Below, one piece after another: positions 32,724 to 42,866 of a stretch of 64,000 nt of DNA; position 1 is the stretch's first letter, and every line of letters begins with the position of its first letter. A program made the position numbers and the translations under genes. The DNA is taken from contig CAUJSJ030000171.1 of the NCBI GenBank assembly GCA_963422775.4, positions 1 to 64,000 of the forward strand. The letters run 5' to 3'. The DNA is from Pelomonas sp963422775 (lineage in GTDB: Bacteria; Pseudomonadota; Gammaproteobacteria; Burkholderiales; Burkholderiaceae_C). A model generated the notes under the pieces. That model ran no database searches. It worked only from the letters and a program-made list of their open reading frames with translations, and was not told the origin of the DNA.

Positions 32724-34822
32724 GCGCCGCCTCCCCGGTGGCTCAGCTCGCCGGGCTCGGTCGACCGGTAGGTGCCGGGGCCGTTGAGCACCTGCAGGCC
32801 GACGAGCCCTTCGCTCCAGGCCGCCTCCAGGCGCGCCGTCAGCTGGGCGGCAGCCAGCGCGTCCTCGGCATCGATGCGCTCGACGCCATAGGCCTTGTTG
32901 CGGCCATGCGCCTTGGCGATGTACATGACGGTGTCGACGAGATCGATGGCGCGCTCCCACGACAGGCGCAGCCCGTGCGGCGGCACCGGCAGGCTGACGA
33001 AGCCGATGGAGGCCGTGATGGGGATCTCGCGCCCGTCCTGGAGCACCGGCCTGCTGCCGATGAGGTCGAGCAGTCGCTGAGCGAGCTGGGGCGCGAACAT
33101 GCCCTCGCGGCTGCGCGCGACGATGAGGAATTCCTCGCCACCCCAGCGCACGATGAGGTCGTCATCGCGCACGGCCTGGCGCAGCCGGCCGGCGATGTCG
33201 ATGAGCACGGTGTCCCCGGCGGCGTGGCCGAAGCTGTCGTTGATGCGCTTGAAGTGGTCGATGTCGATCAGGAAGACGCTGGCCGCCAGGCCCTCGCCGC
33301 TGGACAGGCTCTTGATTGCAGCCTGGAAGTGGCGGCGGTTGGCCAGGCCTGTGAGCGGGTCGGTCTCGCTCTGGCGCTTCAGCGACGCATTGCTGTGGGC
33401 CAGGGCCTCGTTGGTGCGGCGCACGCGGCGGAAGGCCTGGTAGAGCAGCCCCAGCGACACCACCACGCAGCCGCCCAGCGCCGCCCACAGCGCCAGTGCC
33501 AGGTTGCGCTGATGGACCTGCTCGGACTTGAGCGCGTTGTCGCGGTTGAGCAGCTCGATGTCGCGGGCACGCTGCTCGGCGTCCTGGCGCTCCTGGGCTT
33601 CGAGCAGCAGCTTGCGCGTCTCGTCGCGCAGCACGCGCTCGCCCACGCGGCGATGCTCGCGATAGGCGGTGACGGCGCCGGCCAGGTCACCTGCCTTCTC
33701 CAGGTAGCCGGCCAGTTCCTCCCAGCCGGCCGAGGCATAGGACAGCGCGCCCTGCTGCTCGTCCAGCGTGATGCCGGCGCGCACGTCGTCACGGCCCTCC
33801 GCGACACGGCCCATCGCGATCTTGGCCAGGCCGATGTTGGAACGGGCCACGCTCTCCGCACCGATGTTGCGCGTGGCGCGTGCCAGCGGAAGGGCCTGCT
33901 CGGCCAGCTCCAGCGCACGCGCCCAGTGGCCCTGGCGCAGGTGGTAGTCGGCGAAGTTGGCCAGGCCCAGCGCGCGCACGGAGTCGGCACCCGCCCGGGT
34001 GGCCTGCTCCAGCGCGTCGGTGTTGGCCTGCAGCGTGACGCTGGAGTCGCTGTCGCTGGAGTAGACGATGCCGCGCATCGTGTAGACCCGGTTCAGCGTC
34101 ATCGGATCGGGGTCCTTCTGCGCCTCCGTCAAAGCCTGGCCGATGAGCTGATGGGCGCGGGCCGGCGTGTCGGCGCGATAGGACGTGAAGGCCAGGTCCA
34201 CCAGCGTCAGCGCGACGCGCCAGGGCTGCCCCGTCTGCTCGGCCAGGCGCTGGGCCATGTGGCTGTAGTTCAGCGAGGCGTCGAGCTCGCCGGAGTCGCC
34301 GCTGATGGAGGCGAGCTGGTCGTAGTAGCGCCAGCGGAACACCGGCCCGGCCGCCTTGAGGAGCGCTTCGTCGACGGCCAGCAGCTGCTTGCGCGCCTCG
34401 CGCAGATCGCCATGGGCGCGCAGGTACTCCGCGCTGACGACGGCTGCCGCGACGACGGCGGCCGGGCGCAGTTCGCCGGCCGGCCAGTCGCGCAGCTGCT
34501 GGGCCAACTGGTCGCTCAAGGCCCGGTCACGCGCCAGGGCCGCCAGCCAGCCGCGCAGGGCCAGCACGTCGAGCTGGGCGACGCTGCCGGGCGCCAGACC
34601 TTGCCCGCGGGCGCGCAGCTCAAGTTCGAGCTGGGTGGGCTTGGCACGGGCCGCACGCTCGATGCGTTCCAGGTCGCGCGCCAGGCTGGCATCCAGCGCC
34701 GCCGAGGCCGCGGCCCCGGGCGCATCGGCGCCCCCGCTCCCGCCAGGGGTGCAGGCGCACAGCAAGGCCAGCGCGGCCAGCACCGCGCACAGCGTGGATC
34801 GTGAAGCCAGGGATGGGTGCAT
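32720..34822 (-). CDS. Diguanylate cyclase, lipoprotein-type leader, with TPR-like region
   Basis: A 700-residue protein. The leader MHPSLASRSTLCAVLAALALLCACTPGG ends in a lipobox-like LCAC. A periplasmic helical TPR-like region (about 40-430) and a membrane helix near 455-480 (LALALWAALGGCVVVSLGLLYQAF) follow. The GGDEF domain has DPLTGLANRRHFQAAI, DIDHFKRINDSFGHAAGD and GGEEF at 561-565, with an RDDD inhibitory site just before. A lipobox at the start of a protein with a cytoplasmic catalytic domain is unusual. ATG 34822 is chosen because it starts the leader. It is the first gene of the GGDEF-GGDEF-Bug operon. Confidence 0.9.
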   Translation of the reverse strand: MHPSLASRSTLCAVLAALALLCACTPGGSGGADAPGAAASAALDASLARDLERIERAARAKPTQLELELRARGQGLAPGSVAQLDVLALRGWLAALARDRALSDQLAQQLRDWPAGELRPAAVVAAAVVSAEYLRAHGDLREARKQLLAVDEALLKAAGPVFRWRYYDQLASISGDSGELDASLNYSHMAQRLAEQTGQPWRVALTLVDLAFTSYRADTPARAHQLIGQALTEAQKDPDPMTLNRVYTMRGIVYSSDSDSSVTLQANTDALEQATRAGADSVRALGLANFADYHLRQGHWARALELAEQALPLARATRNIGAESVARSNIGLAKIAMGRVAEGRDDVRAGITLDEQQGALSYASAGWEELAGYLEKAGDLAGAVTAYREHRRVGERVLRDETRKLLLEAQERQDAEQRARDIELLNRDNALKSEQVHQRNLALALWAALGGCVVVSLGLLYQAFRRVRRTNEALAHSNASLKRQSETDPLTGLANRRHFQAAIKSLSSGEGLAASVFLIDIDHFKRINDSFGHAAGDTVLIDIAGRLRQAVRDDDLIVRWGGEEFLIVARSREGMFAPQLAQRLLDLIGSRPVLQDGREIPITASIGFVSLPVPPHGLRLSWERAIDLVDTVMYIAKAHGRNKAYGVERIDAEDALAAAQLTARLEAAWSEGLVGLQVLNGPGTYRSTEPGELSHRGGGA

Positions 34823-34944
34823 CAAGTCGGCAGCGGGGCGGTTGTGCCACCCGGAAGGCGAGATTTCAGCGCGGTTCGACGGTGCTGTCGCGGATGCCAC
34901 ACCTGAGGACCGTTGAAATTGCACGCAACCGCCGGATCGCCCGG

Positions 34945-36630
<1,686 letters not shown>

Positions 36631-36632
36631 GG

Positions 36633-37658
36633 TCACTCCAGGCCCCGCAGCTTGGGATCCAACGCGTCGCGCAGCGCATCCGTGAACAGCGCGAACGCGG
36701 TCACGAACACGGCCATGCAGGCCGTCACGGCGGCCAGCTGCCACCAGTAGCCCAGGATCATCTCGTTCTGCGCCTCGGCCAGCATCGTGCCCCAGCTGAC
36801 CTGGTCCACGCCGACGCCCAGGCCGAGGTAGCTCAGGATGACTTCGGCCTTGATGAAGCGCACGACATGCAGAGACAGCTGCACCAGAGCCACGTGCGAC
36901 ACGTTGGGCAGGATGTGCTTGAACATGCGCGACCACTGGCTGGCGCCGATGGCCTCAGCCGAGCGCACGTATTCGCGCACGCGGTGCTTCATGAACTCGG
37001 CACGGATCAGGCGGTAGATGCCCGTCCAGCCTGTCAGCGCAAGGATGATCACCACCGAGCCGACGCCGCGATGGAAGATGGCGGCAAAGGCAAAGATCAG
37101 CAGAATGTCGGGAATGGCGGTGAAGACGTTGTAGATCCACTCCAGGAAGTCGCCGATCTTTCCGCCGAAAAAGCCCGAGAGCGCGCCCAGCACCGTGCCG
37201 ATCAGGGTGGCCACCAGAGCCGCGGCCAGGCCCACGAAGATGGACACTTCGGCGCCCTTGATGACCTTGGCCAGCACGTCGCGGCCGAGGCGGTCGCCGC
37301 CCAGCGGCAGCGTCTCGGCTTTGACCATTTCATCCGTCTTGAAGGCCTTGGCGCGCTCGGCCCATTCGGCGTAGCGCGGCGCCAGCGGATCGATGTCGGA
37401 CAGGTCGACATTGGGACCCTTGGGCGCGGCGATGGTGCCGGTGTCCTCCTGCGGCTGCGGGCCGAGCAGCGTCGGGGCCGCATTGGGCACCCCGACCTCC
37501 TTTTGCCAGCCGGAAGCGACGAGGTTGGTGGCGGCCAGCAGCACCAGCACGAGGAACAAGCCCACGATGCCCATGCAAGTCATGCCGACGCGGTCGGTCT
37601 TGAGGCGACGCCAGGAAGCGGCCCAGACGCCGCCGGAGGAGTTGGAAACCGCCGTCAT
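36633..37658 (-). CDS. yejE: ABC transporter permease, YejE-type
   Basis: A 341-residue inner-membrane permease. An N-terminal membrane segment (GMTCMGIVGLFLVLVLLAATNLV) and a periplasmic stretch are followed by the permease core from about residue 135: VFVGLAAALVATLIGTVLGALSGFFGGKIGDFLEW. The EAA loop-like VRSAEAIGASQWSRMFKHILPNV binds the ATPase. The end FALFTDALRDALDPKLRGLE is typical of YejE/OppC. It lies 2 bases before the yejF region stop and overlaps the yejB-type gene by ATGA. Confidence 0.93.
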   Translation of the reverse strand: MTAVSNSSGGVWAASWRRLKTDRVGMTCMGIVGLFLVLVLLAATNLVASGWQKEVGVPNAAPTLLGPQPQEDTGTIAAPKGPNVDLSDIDPLAPRYAEWAERAKAFKTDEMVKAETLPLGGDRLGRDVLAKVIKGAEVSIFVGLAAALVATLIGTVLGALSGFFGGKIGDFLEWIYNVFTAIPDILLIFAFAAIFHRGVGSVVIILALTGWTGIYRLIRAEFMKHRVREYVRSAEAIGASQWSRMFKHILPNVSHVALVQLSLHVVRFIKAEVILSYLGLGVGVDQVSWGTMLAEAQNEMILGYWWQLAAVTACMAVFVTAFALFTDALRDALDPKLRGLE

Positions 37659-38593
37659 TTCAGCACCACGCGAGGGTCGACGAGCTTGTAGAGCAGGTCG
37701 ACGAGGAGGTTGAAGCTCATCGTCAACGCCGCGAGATAGATGGCGAAGGCCTGCAACACCGGATAGTCGCCGCGGTTCACGGCCAGCAGCAGTTCACGGC
37801 CCAGGCCGGGGATGGAGAAGAACACCTCGATGAGGAAGCTGCCCACCAGCACGCCGGGCAGCAGCACCGAGACGTTGGTCAGGATGGGGATCATCGCGTT
37901 GCGCAGCACATGTTTGAGCAGCACCGTGCCCTCGGTCATGCCCTTGGCGCGGGCAGTGCGCACGTAGTCGTGGCCGATCTCGTCGAGGAAGAAGCTGCGG
38001 TACAGGCGGATCTGCGGCGCCATCGACACCGCCACGGCCACCAGCACCGGCAGTGGGGCGTAGGTCGTCAGGTTGGTCCAGTGGTTGCTCGTCCAGCCCT
38101 GCACCGGGAACCAGCCCAGGCGGAAGGCGAAGATGTACTGCGCCAGGATGACGTAGACCAGCAGCGAGATGGACACGGCCACGGTCGTGACCACCATCAC
38201 CGAGCGGTCCGTCAGGCTGCCGCGCACGGTGGCCACGGCCAGCGCGAAGGGGATGGCCAGCAGCACTTCGAGGATGAGGATGGGCACCGTCACCGTCAGC
38301 GTGGCCGGCAGCCGCGTGGCGAAGAGGTGGGCCACCGACTCGTTGGTCGCCCAGCTCTTGCCCCAGTCGAAGGTGACGATCTGCTTGATGAAGATCCACA
38401 GCTGCTCCCAGACCGGCTTGTTCAGGCCGAGCTGCTCGCGGATGGATTCGATCTGCTCCGGGCTCGCGTTCAGGCCACCGAGGATGACGGCCGGGTCGCT
38501 GCCGAAGTACTTGAACAGGAAGAACACCAGCAGCACGACGCCCAGCAGGGTCGGGATCATCTGCCACAGGCGTCGGACCAGATAGGCCGCCAT
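37655..38593 (-). CDS. yejB: ABC transporter permease, YejB-type
   Basis: A 312-residue permease with about six membrane helices. Family features: AYLVRRLWQMIPTLLGVVLLVFFLFKYFGSDPA at the N-terminus, LVGSFLIEVFFSIPGLGRELLLAVNRGDYPVLQAF near the end, and an EAA-type loop DYVRTARAKGMTEGTVLLKHVLRNAMIPI. GGAG lies 7 bases before ATG 38593. It is first gene of the minus-strand permease/ATPase operon. A terminator-like hairpin sits just upstream in its leader. Confidence 0.93.
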   Translation of the reverse strand: MAAYLVRRLWQMIPTLLGVVLLVFFLFKYFGSDPAVILGGLNASPEQIESIREQLGLNKPVWEQLWIFIKQIVTFDWGKSWATNESVAHLFATRLPATLTVTVPILILEVLLAIPFALAVATVRGSLTDRSVMVVTTVAVSISLLVYVILAQYIFAFRLGWFPVQGWTSNHWTNLTTYAPLPVLVAVAVSMAPQIRLYRSFFLDEIGHDYVRTARAKGMTEGTVLLKHVLRNAMIPILTNVSVLLPGVLVGSFLIEVFFSIPGLGRELLLAVNRGDYPVLQAFAIYLAALTMSFNLLVDLLYKLVDPRVVLK

Positions 38594-38615
38594 TACTGAA
38601 CTCCAGCGGAACTCC

Positions 38616-38648
38616 AAAAAACCGCAGCCCCGCGGCGAAGCGGGGCTG
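38616..38648 (-). terminator. Terminator-like hairpin in the leader of the peptide-transport operon
   Basis: On the minus strand a 9-base-pair stem CAGCCCCGC/GCGGGGCTG with loop TTCGCC is followed by CGG and TTTTTT. It ends only 23 bases before the yejB start codon. There is no minus-strand gene upstream, so it may act as an attenuator or block antisense read-through. Confidence 0.65.
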
Positions 38649-38749
38649 GTACGGGTAAACCGGGCGGAGTCTATGCGAGCAAACTGCGCGCCAGACCTGC
38701 CGGTTTCACTAGACTCGGCGACTTTTCAGCCCCCTGCACCCGCCGCCCG

Positions 38750-40546
38750 ATGAAGTTCCCGCCCCTGCTGACCGCCCTGCTGCTGGCCTGCGCGTTGACC
38801 GCCGCCCAGGCGCAGGACAAGGTGCTGCGCTACGCCTTCAAGGTGGCCGAGACCGGCTTCGACCCGGCCCAGATCACCGACCTCTACTCCAAGGCCATCG
38901 TCGCCGGCATCCTGGACGCGCCGCTGGAGTACGACTTCGGCGCCCGCCCCTTCAAGCTGCGCCCCGCAACCCTCTCGGAAATGCCCGAGATCAGCGCCGA
39001 CTTCAAGACCATCACGATGCGGGTCAAGCCGGGCATCTATTTTTCCGACGACCCGGCCTTCAAGGGCAAGAAGCGTGAGCTGACCGCGGAGGATTACGTC
39101 TACAGCGTCAAGCGCCACTACGACCCACGCTGGAAGAGCGGCAACCTCTACCTGCTGGAGAACGTCAAGATCCTGGGCCTGTCGGAGCTGCGCAGCGAGC
39201 TGATGAAAGCCAGGAAGCCCTTCGACTACGACCGCCCGGTCGAAGGCCTGAAGGCGCTGGACCGCTACACCTTGCAGCTCAAGCTCGGCGTGGCCGACCC
39301 GCGCTTCGTCTACCAGTTCAGCGATGCCGGCTTCCTCGGCGCCGTGGCGCGCGAGGTGGTCGAGTTCTATGGCGACAAGATCATGGAGCACCCGGTCGGC
39401 ACCAATGCCTGGCAGCTGGGGGCGTGGCGGCGCAGCTCGCGCGTCGTGCTTGAGAAGAACCCCAACTTCCGCGACGTGCGCTACGCGGAGACCGCGCCGC
39501 CGGACGCCAGCGACAAGCTCAAGGCCGAGGTGGCGGCGCTGCAAGGCAGCAAGCTGCCGCTGGTGGACCGCGTCGAGATCGACATCATCGAAGAGGCCCA
39601 GCCACGCTGGCTGTCGTTCCTGCGCGGCGAGGCCGACGTCATCGAGGAGGTGCCCATCGATTTCGCCAGCATCGCGATGCCCGGCAACCACCTGGCGCCC
39701 AACCTGGCCAAGCAGGGCATCACGATGACGCGCTACCCGCGCGCCGACATCTCGCTGAGCTACTTCAACATGGAGGACCCGGTCGTCGGCGGCTACACGC
39801 CCGAGCGCATCGCGTTGCGCCGCGCCATCAACCTGGCCGTGGACCTGGACAAGGAGATCCGCCTCGTGCGCCGCGGCCAGGCGCTCAAGAGCCAGGGCCC
39901 CGTGCCGACGACGGTGTTCGGCTATGACCCGGCCTTCAAGTCCGAGATGAGCGAGTTCAGCCTCGCCAAGGCCAAGGCCCTGCTCGACCTTTACGGCTAT
40001 GTCGACCGCGACGGCGACGGCTGGCGCGAGCAACCCGACGGCAAGCCGCTGGCCATCGAATACACCACGCTGGCCGACGGCGAGCGCCGCCAGCTCGCCG
40101 AGCAGTGGCAGAAGAACATGGCGGCGCTGGGCATCAAGATGACCTTCAAGATCGGCAAGTTCCCCGAGCAGCTCAAGGCCGCCAACGCCGGCAAGCTGCA
40201 GATGTGGGGCGTGGGCTGGGTCGGCTCCACGCCCGACGGCGACACCTTCCTCGCCTTGGGCTCCAGCGCCGCCAAGGGCAAGGCCAACAAGCCGCGCTTC
40301 GACCTGCCGGCCTTCGAGGCCCTCTACGAGAAGCAGAAGGCCCTGCCCGACGGCCCCGAGCGCCTGGCGCTGATGACCGAGGCCCAGCGCATCCTCGTCG
40401 CCTACGCGCCCTACAAGTTCCACGTGCACCGCATCTGGACCGACATGGCCCAGCCCTGGGTCAAGGGCTACAGCCGCAACATCTTCGTGCGCGACTTCTG
40501 GAAGTACGTCGACGTCGACCGCAACGCCACGCCCAAGGCCAAGTGA
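38750..40546 (+). CDS. Extracellular solute-binding protein, family 5 (YejA-like)
   Basis: A 598-residue periplasmic protein. The signal peptide MKFPPLLTALLLACALTAAQAQ is followed by the family 5 layout: FKVAETGFDPAQITDLYSKAIVAGILDAPLEYDFGARP, PEISADFKTITMRVKPGIYFSDDPAFKGKKRELTAEDYVYSVKRHYDP. Later segments include EHPVGTNAWQLGAWRRSSRVVLEKNPNF and ADGERRQLAEQWQKNMAALGIKM. It binds oligopeptides or related compounds for the divergent YejBEF-type transporter. The next gene is a paralogue of exactly the same length, overlapping by TGATG. Confidence 0.93.
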   Translation: MKFPPLLTALLLACALTAAQAQDKVLRYAFKVAETGFDPAQITDLYSKAIVAGILDAPLEYDFGARPFKLRPATLSEMPEISADFKTITMRVKPGIYFSDDPAFKGKKRELTAEDYVYSVKRHYDPRWKSGNLYLLENVKILGLSELRSELMKARKPFDYDRPVEGLKALDRYTLQLKLGVADPRFVYQFSDAGFLGAVAREVVEFYGDKIMEHPVGTNAWQLGAWRRSSRVVLEKNPNFRDVRYAETAPPDASDKLKAEVAALQGSKLPLVDRVEIDIIEEAQPRWLSFLRGEADVIEEVPIDFASIAMPGNHLAPNLAKQGITMTRYPRADISLSYFNMEDPVVGGYTPERIALRRAINLAVDLDKEIRLVRRGQALKSQGPVPTTVFGYDPAFKSEMSEFSLAKAKALLDLYGYVDRDGDGWREQPDGKPLAIEYTTLADGERRQLAEQWQKNMAALGIKMTFKIGKFPEQLKAANAGKLQMWGVGWVGSTPDGDTFLALGSSAAKGKANKPRFDLPAFEALYEKQKALPDGPERLALMTEAQRILVAYAPYKFHVHRIWTDMAQPWVKGYSRNIFVRDFWKYVDVDRNATPKAK

Positions 40547-42342
40547 TGAAACAACTGCTCGCCGCGCTGACCCTCTGTGCCGCGCTGATTCCAGCCGGCC
40601 ACGCCGCCGAAGCCCAGAAGACGCTGCGCTACGCCTTCCTGATCGCCGAGACCGGGTTCGACCCCGTCAGGATCTCGGACATCTACTCGCGCACCATCAC
40701 GGCCCACGTCTTCGAGAGCCTGTACACCTACGACCCGCTGGCCCGGCCGACGCGCATCGTGCCGCAGATCGCCGCCGGCGACCCGGTCATCAGTGCCGAC
40801 TTCAAGACCTTCACGATCAAGGTCCGCCCCGGCATCTACTTTGCGGATGACCCGGCCTTCAAGGGCAAGCAGCGCGAAGTCACGGCGGCCGACTTCGTCT
40901 ACAGCATCAAGCGCTACGCCGACCCGGCCAACAATGCCCAGGGCTGGGTCAGCTACGAGGATGCCGGCCTCGTCGGCCTGGACGAGCTGCGCAGCCAGAT
41001 CATCAAGTCCAAGAAGCCCTTCCCGTACGACAGCGAGGTCGAAGGCCTGAAGGCCCTGGACCGCTACACGCTGCAGCTCAAGACCCGCGAGGCGAGGCCG
41101 CGCCTGGTCGAATCCATCCTCGCCGGCAACGACCTGTACGGCGCGGTGGCGCGCGAGGTGGTCGAGTTCTACGGGGACAAGATCATGGAGCACCCGGTGG
41201 GCACGGGCCCCTTCGCGCTGAAGGACTGGCGGCGCAGCTCGCAGATGGTGCTGGAGCGCAACCCGACGTACCGGGAACGCCACTACGAATCCGAGCCGGC
41301 GCCTGATGACGCCGAAGCACAGGCCATCCTCGCCAGGTTCAAGGGCCGCCGCATCCCGATGGTCGACCGTGTCGTCGTCGACGTCATCGTCGAGCGCCAG
41401 CCGCGCTGGCTGGCCTTCCTGAACAACGAGCACGATTTCATCGAGCGCGTGCCCGAGGAGTTCATCACCCAGGCCGCGCCCGGCGGCAAGATCGCGCCCA
41501 ACCTCGCCAAGCGCGGCATGCAGGCCGTGTTCACGCTGGCACCCGACATGACGATGACCTGCTTCAACATGGAAGACCCGGTCGTGGGTGGCATGACGCC
41601 GGACAAGGTGGCCCTGCGCCGGGCGATCTCGCTGACCTACGACGTGCGCAAGGAGATCCTGATCGCCCGCCGCGGCCGCGCCGTGCCGGCCCAGGCGCCC
41701 CTCGTGCCGCACACCTCCGGCTTTGACGCCGCATTCAAGAGCGAGATGAGCGACTACGACCCGGCCCGCGCGAAGGCGCTGCTGGACATGTACGGCTACG
41801 TCGACAAGGACGGCGACGGCTGGCGCGACCTGCCCGATGGCAGCCCGCTGGTCATCACGCGCAACTCCGAGCCCAATTCGCTGAACCGCGCCATCGACGA
41901 ACTGTGGGACAAGGCGCTGCAGGCCGTGGGCATCAAGTTGCAGATCAAGATCCAGCAGTGGCCCGAAAACCTCAAGGCCGCCCAGGCGGGCAACTACCAG
42001 ATGTGGCAGGTAGGCTCCACCGCCGCCCAGCCCGATGGCGCCGGTGCGTTGCAACGCTACTACGGGCCGGCCAGCGGCACGCAGAACCTGCCACGGTTCA
42101 AGGACGCCCGCTTCGATGCGATGTACGAACGCATCCAGGCGATGCCCGATGGCCCGGAGCGCGAGGCGCTGTTCAAGGAATCCAAGCGCCTGACCGTGAC
42201 CTACATGGCCTACAAGGTCCACGTGCACCGCATCCTCACCGACATCGAGCAGCCCTGGATGAGCGGCTACCGCCGCCCGCTGTTCTGGCAGGACTTCTGG
42301 CAGTTCGTCGACATCGACGAGAGCAAACGGCCTGTCCATTGA
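40546..42342 (+). CDS. Extracellular solute-binding protein, family 5 (YejA-like), second copy
   Basis: A 598-residue periplasmic protein with signal peptide MKQLLAALTLCAALIPAGHAAEA. It aligns with the previous gene along its length: FLIAETGFDPVRISDIYSRTITAHVFESLYTYDPLARPTRIVPQI, SADFKTFTIKVRPGIYFADDPAFKGKQREVTAADFVYSIKRYADP and EHPVGTGPFALKDWRRSSQMVLERNPTYRERHYESEP. Regions after about residue 240 diverge more. The two copies may give the one transporter two ligand ranges. ATG 40546 overlaps the previous stop (TGATG). Confidence 0.93.
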   Translation: MKQLLAALTLCAALIPAGHAAEAQKTLRYAFLIAETGFDPVRISDIYSRTITAHVFESLYTYDPLARPTRIVPQIAAGDPVISADFKTFTIKVRPGIYFADDPAFKGKQREVTAADFVYSIKRYADPANNAQGWVSYEDAGLVGLDELRSQIIKSKKPFPYDSEVEGLKALDRYTLQLKTREARPRLVESILAGNDLYGAVAREVVEFYGDKIMEHPVGTGPFALKDWRRSSQMVLERNPTYRERHYESEPAPDDAEAQAILARFKGRRIPMVDRVVVDVIVERQPRWLAFLNNEHDFIERVPEEFITQAAPGGKIAPNLAKRGMQAVFTLAPDMTMTCFNMEDPVVGGMTPDKVALRRAISLTYDVRKEILIARRGRAVPAQAPLVPHTSGFDAAFKSEMSDYDPARAKALLDMYGYVDKDGDGWRDLPDGSPLVITRNSEPNSLNRAIDELWDKALQAVGIKLQIKIQQWPENLKAAQAGNYQMWQVGSTAAQPDGAGALQRYYGPASGTQNLPRFKDARFDAMYERIQAMPDGPEREALFKESKRLTVTYMAYKVHVHRILTDIEQPWMSGYRRPLFWQDFWQFVDIDESKRPVH

Positions 42343-42446
42343 TTTCCGCGGTGGCGTCCCACGTTTTCGACCGCCTGTCGCAAGCCTCTCGCGTCCACTT
42401 GCCGTGCCGCTAGGCTTCGCTACATCAACACCGCAAGGAGCTCCGA

Positions 42447-42776
42447 ATGAACGACGCAGAAGAACTCAGCAAGCTGGCCGACCTGCATGCCCGTGGCGTG
42501 CTCAACGATGAGGAATTCGCCAAGGCCAAGGCCAGGCTGCTCGCCGGCCACGCGTCGCCCAGCTACGGCAGCGCACCCAGCCCCAATGTGGGCGCCGTCA
42601 ACGGCCTGCGCCGTGCCCGCGTGGACCGCTGGATCGGCGGCGTCTGCGGCGGCGTGGCCCGCGCGACGGGGCTGGACTCCTGGGTCTGGCGCCTGATCTT
42701 CACGGTGCTATTCCTGGCCTTCGGCAGCGGCATACTGCTCTACATCCTGCTGTGGATCTTTGTTCCTGAAGAGTGA
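42447..42776 (+). CDS. PspC domain protein with N-terminal SHOCT motif
   Basis: A 109-residue protein. The N-terminus LSKLADLHARGVLNDEEFAKAKARLLAG is a SHOCT motif. The C-terminal part RARVDRWIGGVCGGVARATGLDSWVWRLIFTVLFLAFGSGILLYILLWIFVPEE is a PspC domain with one membrane helix. PspC proteins sit in the inner membrane and can sense envelope stress. AAGGAG lies 7 bases upstream of the ATG. No pspA or pspB is nearby, so its role here may be stand-alone. A 90-base gap separates it from the next gene. Confidence 0.9.
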   Translation: MNDAEELSKLADLHARGVLNDEEFAKAKARLLAGHASPSYGSAPSPNVGAVNGLRRARVDRWIGGVCGGVARATGLDSWVWRLIFTVLFLAFGSGILLYILLWIFVPEE

Positions 42777-42866
42777 TGCACAGGCGGCCCGGGAGGGTCG
42801 CCCCCGAGACCCCTGGGGCCGGCAGCGCGGGTATGCTGGGCTGAAACAAGCCCAGGAGACGCCCCG

